DNA of 64,000 bases from Pleurocapsa minor GSE-CHR-MK 17-07R (GTDB lineage Bacteria; Chloroflexota; Anaerolineae; Aggregatilineales; Phototrophicaceae), in the NCBI GenBank assembly GCA_019359125.1, contig JAHHHY010000001.1, forward strand, positions 558,001 through 622,000. The letters are read 5' to 3'. This document shows, piece by piece, positions 8,524 to 16,381 of the stretch. The translations under genes were made by a program, and so were the position numbers. Within the stretch, counting starts at the first letter, position 1. Every line of letters begins with the position of its first letter. The notes below the pieces were generated by a model. The model had not been told where the DNA came from and did not search any database. It saw only the letters and a program-made list of their open reading frames with translations.

Positions 8524-9672
8524 GTGGCAAGCATCTCTTTTAAGCATGTTTGGAAGCGCTACGCCGGAAATACGGTCGCGGTTAAAGATCTTAATATTGA
8601 AGTCGCTGATAAAGAATTTTTGGTGCTTGTAGGGCCTTCCGGCTGTGGCAAATCAACAACCCTGCGTATGCTCGCTGGTCTGGAAGAAATTTCCGACGGT
8701 GAAATCTGGATCGGTGACCGCGTCGTCAACAACGTCGCCCCGAAAGACCGCGACATCGCCATGGTGTTCCAGAGCTACGCGCTCTACCCGCACATGACCG
8801 TGTTCGATAATATGGCATTCGGCCTGCGTTTGCGCAAGACCCCGAAGCAGGTCATCGAGCAGCGCGTACGTGAAGCTGCCGAAAACCTGGGCATTTCGCA
8901 CCTGCTGGACCGCCGCCCCCGTCAGCTTTCGGGTGGTCAGCGCCAGCGCGTCGCAGTAGGCCGCGCCATCGTGCGCGACCCGGCCGTATTCCTCATGGAC
9001 GAGCCGCTGTCGAACCTGGACGCCAAGCTGCGCGTGGAAGCCCGTTCGTTCATCAGCAAGCTGCATCAGCGCCTGGGCACCACGTTCGTCTATGTGACGC
9101 ACGACCAGGTAGAAGCCATGACGATGGGCACCCGCATCGCCGTCATGAGTGCCGGTGAGCTGCAGCAGATCGACACCCCCTTCAACCTGTACCACAACCC
9201 GCGCAACCTGTTCGTGGCCGGATTCATCGGCAGCCCGTCGATGAACTTCTTCGATGCCAAGGTTGTCCAGCAGGACGGTGGTCGCATCTCCCTCGAAATC
9301 GTCGGCCATATGCTGCCGATCCCGGCCGCAATCGCTGAGCCGTTCAAGAGCCATATTGGCAAGCGCGTCACCTTCGGCATCCGCCCTGAAGACATCCATG
9401 ACCAGTCGTATCTGCCCGGCGGCATTACCCCCTCGATGATCGAAGCCAATGTCGACGTCGTCGAGCAGATGGGTAACGAAATGATTCTGTATCTGGAAGA
9501 AAACGGCAAGACGTTCGTGGCCCGCACCGACCCGCGCACCAGTGCGGCCATCGGTCACCGCCTCGGCCTGGCCTTCAACATGGACAACATCCACGTCTTT
9601 GACGTCGACACCGAGCTGTCGCTGGCCTACGAATACAAGCAGAACAAGGCCCAGAAAGCCGTCACCGCCTAG
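8524..9672 (+). CDS. ABC transporter ATP-binding protein, UgpC/MsmX/MalK type
   Basis: A 382-residue ATPase of the CUT1 sugar-import type. Walker A is GPSGCGKST (residues 37-45), the signature is LSGGQRQR, Walker B with D-loop reads FLMDEPLSNLDAK, and the switch His is in VTHDQVEA. About 140 residues follow that form the OB/TOBE-like regulatory domain of MalK homologues. It energises uptake of carbohydrates or glycerol-3-phosphate from the inner face of the membrane. No permease or binding-protein gene is next to it, so it is probably a shared ATPase serving several importers, as MsmX does in Bacillus. The start is GTG at 8524 behind GGGAGG. A terminator follows. Confidence 0.93.
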   Translation: MASISFKHVWKRYAGNTVAVKDLNIEVADKEFLVLVGPSGCGKSTTLRMLAGLEEISDGEIWIGDRVVNNVAPKDRDIAMVFQSYALYPHMTVFDNMAFGLRLRKTPKQVIEQRVREAAENLGISHLLDRRPRQLSGGQRQRVAVGRAIVRDPAVFLMDEPLSNLDAKLRVEARSFISKLHQRLGTTFVYVTHDQVEAMTMGTRIAVMSAGELQQIDTPFNLYHNPRNLFVAGFIGSPSMNFFDAKVVQQDGGRISLEIVGHMLPIPAAIAEPFKSHIGKRVTFGIRPEDIHDQSYLPGGITPSMIEANVDVVEQMGNEMILYLEENGKTFVARTDPRTSAAIGHRLGLAFNMDNIHVFDVDTELSLAYEYKQNKAQKAVTA

Positions 9673-9708
9673 TCAGTCCGGTTTCTGGTGTAAGAATTCA
9701 GGCACACG

Positions 9709-9741
9709 AGGCCGTCTGTGCATCAGCGCAGGCGGCCTTTT
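9709..9741 (+). terminator. Rho-independent terminator after the ABC ATPase gene
   Basis: AGGCCGTCTG (9709-9718) pairs with CAGGCGGCCT (9729-9738) through 10 base pairs including one G-U, with a 10-nt loop and a four-T tail. Confidence 0.8.
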
Positions 9742-9817
9742 CATGCCGCACTCACATGCGCATGGCATACTCAATTCGTTAATCCCCTACACAAATACGC
9801 AGGCAAGGACGGCACGG

Positions 9818-10834
9818 GTGAAAGTTGTTGCACACACACAGGCGACGCTGTTTGAGGCGCTGCGGCCAGAGTGGAATTCGCTGCTAGAGCGCAGCGCGGC
9901 AAATCTGATCTTCCTGACCTGGGAATGGCAGTCTACGTGGTGGCATGCGTATGAGGCCGGCGACCTGTGGGTGCTGGCGGTTCACGCAGATGATGACAGA
10001 CTGGTCGGCATTGCGCCCTGGTTTATCCAGATCAAGCCCGATGGTGAGCGCGTGGTGCGCACTATCGGCTGCGTGGATGTCACCGATTACATGGACATTA
10101 TTGCGGAGCAGGATCATGTCGATGCCATCCAGCAGGCGCTGGCTGACTACGTCGCGCAGAACACAGCGCACTTTGACCGCATGAACCTGTGTAATGTCCC
10201 CGAAGATTCGCAGACATACGCCACATTTCCGGATCATCTGCGCCAGGCTGGCATGGATGCCAAACTGGTGCTCCAGGAAGTCTGCCCCATCATCCGGCTG
10301 CCCGACAGCTTCGAGGGATATCTGGAAAGTCTGGATAAAAAGCAGCGTCACGAACTGCGGCGCAAGATGCGGCGCGCAGAAAACGAAGGCGAAGTCGAGT
10401 ACTACACAGTCGATTCATCCCACAATTTTGAGCAGGAAATCGAGACATTCTTCCGCCTGATGGCGTCCAGCCAGCCCAGCAAGGCGGAATTCCTGGCGGA
10501 CCCGCGCAACAACCGTTTCTTCCGCGACATCCTGCATGTCACTTTTGCCTGCGGCTGGCTGCGTTTGACCTTCCTCAAGGTCGACGGCCACCATGCCGCC
10601 TGTTATTGCGATTTCGACTATAACGGGCATGTGCTGGTCTACAACTCCGGCCTCAGCCTGGACCACGCCCCGCACCTCAGCACCGGCATTGTGCTGCTCA
10701 CGTACAATATTCGCCACGCCATAGAAACGGGACACCTCGTGTACGATTTCCTACGCGGAAACGAAAGCTACAAGTACCGCATGGGTGCGGTGGACACGCG
10801 TGTCTTTATGCTGCTGGCGCGCAAACCTGACTGA
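9818..10834 (+). CDS. GNAT-superfamily acyltransferase, CelD/BcsL-like (FemAB-related fold)
   Basis: A 338-residue protein with the CelD-type acetyltransferase pattern: an N-terminal region ending in FLTWEWQSTWW, a central basic helix LDKKQRHELRRKMRRAE, and a C-terminal segment YDFLRGNESYKYR that ends the domain in relatives. Members transfer acyl or aminoacyl groups to polysaccharide or peptidoglycan precursors in the cytoplasm; the substrate here is unknown. The frame is open much further upstream, including an ATG at 9743, but that would place the start in the preceding terminator; GTG 9818 has AAGGAC at good spacing. A strong bidirectional terminator lies just after the stop. Confidence 0.75.
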   Translation: MKVVAHTQATLFEALRPEWNSLLERSAANLIFLTWEWQSTWWHAYEAGDLWVLAVHADDDRLVGIAPWFIQIKPDGERVVRTIGCVDVTDYMDIIAEQDHVDAIQQALADYVAQNTAHFDRMNLCNVPEDSQTYATFPDHLRQAGMDAKLVLQEVCPIIRLPDSFEGYLESLDKKQRHELRRKMRRAENEGEVEYYTVDSSHNFEQEIETFFRLMASSQPSKAEFLADPRNNRFFRDILHVTFACGWLRLTFLKVDGHHAACYCDFDYNGHVLVYNSGLSLDHAPHLSTGIVLLTYNIRHAIETGHLVYDFLRGNESYKYRMGAVDTRVFMLLARKPD

Positions 10835-10839
10835 ACATA

Positions 10840-10880
10840 AACAGAACGGGCCTTCCTGCGTGGGATGGCCCGTTCTGTTT
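10840..10880 (+). terminator. Strong, probably bidirectional terminator
   Basis: AACAGAACGGGCC (10840-10852) and GGCCCGTTCTGTT (10867-10879) form a perfect 13-bp stem with a 14-nt loop. T and A runs at the two ends allow termination in both directions, between the convergent genes ending at 10834 and 10904. Confidence 0.9.
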
Positions 10881-10903
10881 GACCACTGAAATGACTTAAG
10901 CGA

Positions 10904-11209
10904 TCAGCCGCCGTAAGCGTTCGGAATATCAGACACGGACACCGTGATATAGGGCTCCGATTCCATCACCTGCAAAGCAGTTTCCTCGGTAATGACGACC
11001 TGCCCCTTGTGGTACAGCACGTTATTGAAACCGTCGTACTTATAGCGGCGGTTTACGTAGCCGTATTCAGGGTGCTGAAACACCACGTTGAAAATCACCG
11101 CTTCGTCCACTTCGAGAATCTGATTGTTGACCAACCACAATGGGGCATACTGCTCCAAATGCTGTTTAACATGAAGGTCACGTTTCTTGAGCAGCGCTTC
11201 GCGTGTCAT
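10904..11209 (-). CDS. Small hypothetical protein
   Basis: A 101-residue protein that I cannot assign. It lacks a signal peptide and membrane segments. The N-terminus is basic and helical (TREALLKKRDLHVKQHLEQY), followed by aromatic-rich beta-like segments (FQHPEYGYVNRRYKYDGFNNV). The start is ATG at 11209 with AGGAG nine bases upstream. It stands alone, facing a terminator at its 3' end and divergent from purB. Confidence 0.6.
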   Translation of the reverse strand: MTREALLKKRDLHVKQHLEQYAPLWLVNNQILEVDEAVIFNVVFQHPEYGYVNRRYKYDGFNNVLYHKGQVVITEETALQVMESEPYITVSVSDIPNAYGG

Positions 11210-11353
11210 GCGCGGAATCTCCTACAAATCACCATGGCCCCTATTGTACCGACCAACCTGCCCATCTCACAAGTCAATCTTCCGGTGGTGAAAATTCCCC
11301 CGCGACTGGCTATACTCCCATTATTCGCGTCAGCATACACCCTCTGAGGCCAC

Positions 11354-12763
11354 ATGATGCAGCATGACCGCTTCCAGTCGCCCTTTTCGTGGCGCTACGG
11401 CAGCGAAGAATTACGCGCGCTCTGGAGCGAACAGCATAAACGCCGGTTGTGGCGGCAGATCTGGACAGCGATTGCGCGGGTGCAGGCTGAGGCAGGACTC
11501 GTGAAACCGGCGGAAGCAGATGACCTGGCCGCGCATATCGACAGCGTCGATGTGGCGCGTGCGCTGGAAATCGAAGCGGAGATTCACCACGACCTGATGG
11601 CGGAGGTCAAAGCCTATGCCGAGCAGTGTGTAATCGGTGGCGCGATCATCCACCTGGGTGCCACCAGCGCTGACATCGAAGATAACGCCGACGCCCTGCG
11701 CCTGCGTGACAGCATGCGCATCATCACGCGTCGCCTGCATGCGGTGCTGCTCAGGCTGGCTGACCTGATTGAGTCGTTCAGCACACATCCCGCGATGGCC
11801 TTCACGCACCTTCAGCCGGCGGAACCCACGACTGTGGGCTATCGCCTGGCTTTGTATGCCCAGGACATGCTGGAAGATTACCAGGCCTGCCACGCAGAAA
11901 TCGGGCGTATCCGTGGCAAAGGACTGAAAGGCGCCGTGGGGACGGGTGCCAGCTATACCGAGCTGCTGATCGGCACGCAGATGACAGCCGCCGACTTTGA
12001 GACGCGCGTCATGGCCCAGCTCGACCTGCCCGCCTACCCCATCACCCATCAGACCTACCCGCGCAAGCAGGACTATCGCATCCTGACGACGCTGGCCGGG
12101 CTGGCCGGCAGTATTTACAAGTTCGCCTTCGACCTGCGCATTTTGCAGTCACCCATGTTTGGCGAATGGCACGAGGGCTTCCAGAAAAAGCAGGTCGGGT
12201 CTTCGGCCATGCCATTCAAGCGCAATCCGATCAATGCCGAGAAAATCGACAGCCTAGGGCGCTTTGTCGCCGGACTGCCCGACACAGCGTGGCAAAATGC
12301 CGCTCATTCTTTGCTGGAGCGCACACTCGATGATTCGGCCAACCGGCGCGAGATTCTGCCTGTCGCGTTTCTGGCGGTCGAAGAGATGCTCATCACGCTT
12401 TCGCGCATCCTGGCGTCTTTCTCCGTCAACGAGACAGCCATCGCGGCCAATCTGGACAAATTTGGCGTCTTCTCCGCGACTGAACGCGTCCTCATGCGCC
12501 TCGGTCGCGCTGGCGCTGATCGCCAGGCCATGCATGAAATCCTGCGCGAAGTCAGCATGGAAGCATGGGACGCCGTCATGGAGGGCAAGCCTAACCCGCT
12601 GATCAGCCTGGTGACCACCCATCCAGCCTTGCTCCGGTATCTGTCTGCTCAGGAACTGAGCGACTTGATGGACGCGACCGCCCACGTTGGCGACGCACCG
12701 GCGCGCGCAGCAGATTTTGCCCGGCATGTTCGGACGACGCTGGGCGATTCCGCGCCAACTTAA
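11354..12763 (+). CDS. purB: Adenylosuccinate lyase
   Basis: A 469-residue member of the fumarase/aspartase superfamily. The signature loop GSSAMPFKRNPINAEKI contains the flexible catalytic Ser; GATSADIEDNADALRLRD and MAFTHLQPAEPTTVGYR are the other conserved regions, with the His of THLQPAEP acting in acid-base catalysis. PurB releases fumarate from SAICAR and from adenylosuccinate, so it serves both IMP and AMP synthesis. Two adjacent ATG codons (11354, 11357) are possible starts. A TATACT element at 11311-11316 may be its -10 box. purH follows after 46 bases, giving a purine operon. Confidence 0.93.
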   Translation: MMQHDRFQSPFSWRYGSEELRALWSEQHKRRLWRQIWTAIARVQAEAGLVKPAEADDLAAHIDSVDVARALEIEAEIHHDLMAEVKAYAEQCVIGGAIIHLGATSADIEDNADALRLRDSMRIITRRLHAVLLRLADLIESFSTHPAMAFTHLQPAEPTTVGYRLALYAQDMLEDYQACHAEIGRIRGKGLKGAVGTGASYTELLIGTQMTAADFETRVMAQLDLPAYPITHQTYPRKQDYRILTTLAGLAGSIYKFAFDLRILQSPMFGEWHEGFQKKQVGSSAMPFKRNPINAEKIDSLGRFVAGLPDTAWQNAAHSLLERTLDDSANRREILPVAFLAVEEMLITLSRILASFSVNETAIAANLDKFGVFSATERVLMRLGRAGADRQAMHEILREVSMEAWDAVMEGKPNPLISLVTTHPALLRYLSAQELSDLMDATAHVGDAPARAADFARHVRTTLGDSAPT

Positions 12764-12809
12764 GCCATAATAATTACCTGCCCCATAAGTTTCCAGAAGG
12801 AAGATAACA

Positions 12810-14348
12810 ATGCCCCGTGCGCTGCTCAGTGTGTATGACAAGACCGGCCTGATCGAATTTGCAGAGCGACTCGTCACGCTTGGCTGGGACCTGGTGGCCA
12901 GCGGTGGCACAGAGCGGGCGCTGCGTGATGCGAAACTGCCTGTGACCAGCGTGGAACAGGTCACTGGCTCGCCAGAAATGCTGGGCGGCCGCGTCAAGAC
13001 ACTGCATCCGGCCATTTTCGGGGCGATCCTCGCGCGCGACCACGCCGACGATAATGCCGAGCTGCAAGCGCACGGCTTCGCGCCCATCACGCTGGTGGTC
13101 TGCAATCTCTACCCGTTTCAGCAGACTGTAGCCGTACCGGGCACATCACTTCAGGATGCCATCGAGCAGATTGATATCGGCGGCGTGACGCTGCTGCGCG
13201 CCGCCGCCAAAAACTTCATGCGCACGACGGTCGTGTGCGACCCGGCGGACTATCCGCGCGTCGCGGCAGCGCTGGAAGGTGGCGCCTCGCACGATCTGGC
13301 CATGCATCGCGAGCTGGCGGTCAAGGCATTCGCACACACCCGCGACTATGACACGGCCATTCACGCCTATCTTGAAAGAGGCGTCTCGGCAACCACACAT
13401 CAGGACACCCTGCCAGAGCGCCTGTCCATTGGTCTCACCCGCGTCGACACCCTGCGTTACGGTGAAAATCCGCATCAGATCGCGGGCTACTATGCGCGTG
13501 GCACAGGCCACGGTCCGCTGGGCGGCACAGTGCTCGGCGGCAAACAGCTTTCGTACAACAATATTATGGACCTGGACGCAGCCTGGCGTGCCGCCTGTTC
13601 ATTCGGCACGCCAGCAGTGGTGATCGTCAAGCACATGAACCCGTGCGGTGTGGCGACTGCCGCCTCGGTTGCAGATGCCTTTCCCGCCGCGCTGGCGTCA
13701 GACCCGGTCTCGGCCTTCGGCGGCGTGGTTGCGGTCAATCGGCCCGTCGACGGAGACTTTGTCACTGTGCTCGGCAGCCTGTTTGTGGAAGCCATCGCAG
13801 CACCAGATTTCTCTCCTGAAGCAGTAGAAATGCTCGCACAGACCCGCAAAACCTGTCGCCTGCTCAAGGTGCCGTGGCAGGTAGATGGCTCCGAATGGGA
13901 AATTCGCAGCGTGCACCAGGGCTTCCTCGTGCAGCAGATGGACCTGGGCGATCCAGACTTCACCCAGTTTCAGACCGTCACTGAAAAACAGGCAACCCCT
14001 GAAATTATCGAGCGGCTCAAATTTGCCTGGAAAGTCGTGCAGCATGTCAAGTCGAACGCCATCGTGCTGGCACAGGAGCAGTGCACGGTCGGCGTGGGCG
14101 GCGGTCTGCCCAGCCGGGTGGACGCTGTGAAGATTGCCGTGGCCAAAGCAGGGGAAAAATCGCGCGGCTCTGTGCTCGCTTCCGACGCCTTCTTCCCCTT
14201 CGCAGACGGCTTGCAGGTGGCGGCAGAGGCGGGCATCACCGCCGTGATCCAGCCAGGGGGCTCCATCCGGGATGCCGAGGTCATTCGCGCGGCCAACGAG
14301 GCGGGCATTGTCATGATTTTCACCGGCGTGCGGCACTTTCGTCACTAG
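12810..14348 (+). CDS. purH: Bifunctional AICAR transformylase / IMP cyclohydrolase
   Basis: A 512-residue PurH of normal length. The N-terminal MGS-like cyclohydrolase domain opens with ALLSVYDKTGLIEFA and includes GGRVKTLHPAIFG; the transformylase domain follows with LRYGENPHQ, LSYNNIMDLDAA and VKHMNPCGVA, where the Lys-His pair is catalytic. It performs the last two steps of IMP synthesis with 10-formyl-tetrahydrofolate as donor. Translation starts at ATG 12810 behind AGAAGGAAG. It shares an operon with purB, and tRNA-Thr has its own promoter immediately downstream. Confidence 0.95.
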   Translation: MPRALLSVYDKTGLIEFAERLVTLGWDLVASGGTERALRDAKLPVTSVEQVTGSPEMLGGRVKTLHPAIFGAILARDHADDNAELQAHGFAPITLVVCNLYPFQQTVAVPGTSLQDAIEQIDIGGVTLLRAAAKNFMRTTVVCDPADYPRVAAALEGGASHDLAMHRELAVKAFAHTRDYDTAIHAYLERGVSATTHQDTLPERLSIGLTRVDTLRYGENPHQIAGYYARGTGHGPLGGTVLGGKQLSYNNIMDLDAAWRAACSFGTPAVVIVKHMNPCGVATAASVADAFPAALASDPVSAFGGVVAVNRPVDGDFVTVLGSLFVEAIAAPDFSPEAVEMLAQTRKTCRLLKVPWQVDGSEWEIRSVHQGFLVQQMDLGDPDFTQFQTVTEKQATPEIIERLKFAWKVVQHVKSNAIVLAQEQCTVGVGGGLPSRVDAVKIAVAKAGEKSRGSVLASDAFFPFADGLQVAAEAGITAVIQPGGSIRDAEVIRAANEAGIVMIFTGVRHFRH

Positions 14349-14394
14349 TCGTCACAGCCTGTCGCGGCTTTATCCCCTCACGGGAAGTTTACTC

Positions 14395-14424
14395 TTGTCA
14401 GCCAGAGGCGATATTTGCTATACT
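14395..14424 (+). promoter_or_regulatory. Promoter of tRNA-Thr
   Basis: TTGTCA (14395-14400) and TATACT (14419-14424) are separated by 18 bases, with a TG one base before the -10 box. The -10 ends ten bases before the first base of the mature tRNA. Confidence 0.75.
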
Positions 14425-14433
14425 TCTGGAAAT

Positions 14434-14505
14434 GCCACCTTAGCTCAACGGTAGAGCAAACGCTTCGTAAGCGTTAGGTTTTCGGTTCAAATCCGAAAGG
14501 TGGCT
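14434..14505 (+). tRNA. tRNA-Thr (anticodon CGT)
   Basis: The 72-nt cloverleaf folds fully: acceptor GCCACCT/AGGTGGC, D stem GCTC/GAGC, anticodon stem AACGC/GCGTT with loop TTCGTAA, T stem TTCGG/CCGAA with loop TTCAAAT, and T as discriminator base. The anticodon CGT (34-36) reads ACG, threonine. The CCA end is not encoded. Confidence 0.95.
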
Positions 14506-14514
14506 CTGACAATC

Positions 14515-14546
14515 GCCCGCCAGAATTTCTCGCGGGCTTTTCTTTT
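14515..14546 (+). terminator. Terminator after tRNA-Thr
   Basis: GCCCGC (14515-14520) pairs with GCGGGC (14532-14537) across an 11-nt loop and is followed by TTTTCTTTT. It ends the tRNA transcript just before the uridine kinase ribosome binding site. Confidence 0.8.
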
Positions 14547-14561
14547 GTGGAGGCTGTCCTC

Positions 14562-15233
14562 ATGATTCCTCGGCCAGTCACGATTGCTGTTGCGGGCGGC
14601 ACCGGTTCCGGCAAGACATCGATTTCCTCGGCCATTGTCGAGCGTGTGGGCAGCGATCACATCGCCTACATCCCCCATGACGCCTACTACAAAGACCTGC
14701 CCCAGATTCCTGTCATGGATCGCAATATCCTGAATTTCGATCACCCTGATGCGCTGGAAACGCCGCTCATGCGCGACCATATCCAGCAGCTGCAAAACTG
14801 GACATCGGTCGATATTCCTGTCTATGACTTCTCGAAATACGTGCGCACACAGCACAGCCAGCATGTCGAGCCGCACCCGATCATCCTGGTGGAAGGCATT
14901 CTTGTGCTGGCAGAGCCCACCCTGCGTCCGCTGTTTGATGTCAAGATCTTTGTGGATGCCGACGCGGACCTGCGCTTCATTCGCCGTCTGAAGCGCGATA
15001 TTGGCGAACGCGGCCGCACGCCAGAGTCGGTCATCAGCCAGTATCTGGCCACCGTCCGGCCCATGCATCTCGACTTCGTTGAGCCAAGCAAACGCTATGC
15101 CGACGTGATCATTCCCGAAGGCGGACACAACCTGGTGGCCATCGAAATGGTCGCGGATCGCGTGCGCAGCCTGCTGAAGATGCATCAAATGGCCACCTCG
15201 TCGTCGTCCGATCCTGGCGTGTACGGGGATTGA
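14562..15233 (+). CDS. udk: Uridine kinase
   Basis: A 223-residue P-loop kinase of the uridine kinase/phosphoribulokinase family. The P-loop is GGTGSGKT (residues 12-19); YIPHDAYYKDLP and LNFDHPDALE bind the nucleoside, and the lid region RRLKRDIGERGRTPESVI follows the family closely. It phosphorylates uridine and cytidine to UMP and CMP in pyrimidine salvage. ATG 14562 is preferred to an in-frame GTG at 14547 because TGGAGG lies eight bases before it. The promoter of the next transcript overlaps its stop codon. Confidence 0.9.
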   Translation: MIPRPVTIAVAGGTGSGKTSISSAIVERVGSDHIAYIPHDAYYKDLPQIPVMDRNILNFDHPDALETPLMRDHIQQLQNWTSVDIPVYDFSKYVRTQHSQHVEPHPIILVEGILVLAEPTLRPLFDVKIFVDADADLRFIRRLKRDIGERGRTPESVISQYLATVRPMHLDFVEPSKRYADVIIPEGGHNLVAIEMVADRVRSLLKMHQMATSSSSDPGVYGD

Positions 15234-15259
15234 CGCCATTTTGGATTGTGGACTATACT
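15230..15259 (+). promoter_or_regulatory. Promoter of the T-box/methyltransferase/valS transcript
   Basis: TTGACG (15230-15235) and TATACT (15254-15259) are separated by 18 bases; the -35 overlaps the udk stop codon. The expected start of transcription, near 15266, leaves about 45 nt before the T-box stem I. Confidence 0.75.
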
Positions 15260-15309
15260 CGCAGATAACAACCTCATATCTATCGGCTGTGATCGGGTAA
15301 AGTAGGCAT

Positions 15310-15535
15310 CGATCTGGTGTCAGAGAGTGTGGGCCATTGGCTGAAAGCCCACTCACACAGGCTGTGCTGAAAGTCCCCCGTGAGCCCTGCCTCAGAACTC
15401 ATAGTAAGAGGCAGCGGGTGCACCCGTTATCGTGCAGATGAGTGCCTCGGCAGTGTAACCTGCCGGGGAATCAAGGTGGTACCGCGAAGATCAGCCCTCT
15501 TTCGTCCTTGTTGATGAGAGAGGGCTGTTTGTTTT
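15310..15535 (+). ncRNA. T-box leader, valine (GUC) specifier, with terminator
   Basis: The conserved T-box core AAGGTGGTACCGCG is at 15473-15486. Stem I is recognisable: an AGAGAG element at 15322-15327 and a distal stem with the loop ATTGGCTGAAA. On the 3' side, the segment GAAAGTC-CCCCG-TGAGC aligns with the specifier region of known leaders (GAAA, codon, five bases, TGAGC), which makes GTC at 15373-15375 the specifier, a valine codon. The terminator stem is AGCCCTCT (15493-15500) with AGAGGGCT (15519-15526), then GTTTGTTTT. Uncharged tRNA-Val would stabilise the antiterminator and switch on the downstream genes. valS is the second gene, which supports the valine reading. Confidence 0.92.
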
Positions 15536-15553
15536 ACGGGAAAGGAAGCGTGC

Positions 15554-16369
15554 ATGCAGCGCCTGAATGACACCAACAGCTTCTACGACGCCATAGCTCA
15601 GTACTATCCGATGTTCTACAGAGACTACACGGTACAGATGGAGCGCGAGGGCCTCGGGCTGCGTTCTGTATTCCGAAATCGCGGCGTAGAACGGGTGCTG
15701 GATGCGTCCTGTGGGGCGGGTGCGCAGGCTATCCCTCTGGCAACCCTGGGCTACCGCGTGACCGCAGCCGACCCGAGCATGGGCATGTTGGCCAAAGCAC
15801 GTTCGATTGCTGCGAAAAACAATGTCAGCAGTGACAAGCTCAGCTTCGTGCAGGCATCATTTCAGACCCTGATGAACCACGTGAAGGGGCCGTTTGACGC
15901 CATCGTCACCAAAGGCAACTCCCTGCCCCACCTGCTGGAGGACAGCGAAATCGAGCTGGCTATCGCGACGTTTCATGAGCTGCTCAGGCCAGGCGGCACG
16001 CTCATCATCGGCATGCGTGATTTTGGCGCCTTCATGCAGGATCGTCCGCGCTTCATCCCCGGCCTGAATCATCAGGACGACGATGACAGCGAATTCATCA
16101 CCTTTGACCTGTGGGAATGGAACGACGGTCCGCCCGTCATCGCCACACAAAACCTGTACATCGTCAGCGGGAAAGACCCCGACTACACGACCCTCAGACG
16201 CCAGGTCGTTTACCGGCCGCTCTCGACCGACGAGGTAAAGGTAGTGCTGCTGGAAGCCGGCTTTGAAGAAGTTACCGATACGCCAGACCGCTCGGAACGC
16301 GTGCTGGTGGCCAAACGCTCAGATTCTGCAAAACGCTCGCCGCTGTGGGCGAAGCACACGGGAAGGTAA
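15554..16369 (+). CDS. Class I SAM-dependent methyltransferase in the valine T-box operon
   Basis: A 271-residue methyltransferase. SAM motif I is VLDASCGAGAQAIPLA, followed by the acidic VTAADPSMGMLAKA; motif IV reads FDAIVTKGNSLPHL and the post-I helix LLRPGGTLIIGMRD is intact. The substrate is unknown; the arrangement is like small-molecule methyltransferases (glycine/sarcosine type) but this is not enough to assign one. It is the first gene after the valine T-box terminator, and valS starts 12 bases after its stop, so its expression should follow valine limitation. Confidence 0.82.
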   Translation: MQRLNDTNSFYDAIAQYYPMFYRDYTVQMEREGLGLRSVFRNRGVERVLDASCGAGAQAIPLATLGYRVTAADPSMGMLAKARSIAAKNNVSSDKLSFVQASFQTLMNHVKGPFDAIVTKGNSLPHLLEDSEIELAIATFHELLRPGGTLIIGMRDFGAFMQDRPRFIPGLNHQDDDDSEFITFDLWEWNDGPPVIATQNLYIVSGKDPDYTTLRRQVVYRPLSTDEVKVVLLEAGFEEVTDTPDRSERVLVAKRSDSAKRSPLWAKHTGR

Positions 16370-16381
16370 AGAAGGTTCAAT

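Noticed and set aside
14434-14505. tRNA-Thr as an attachment site for an integrated element
   Set aside because: No integrase, no repeated tRNA 3' end and no change in gene type follow; the neighbours are housekeeping genes.
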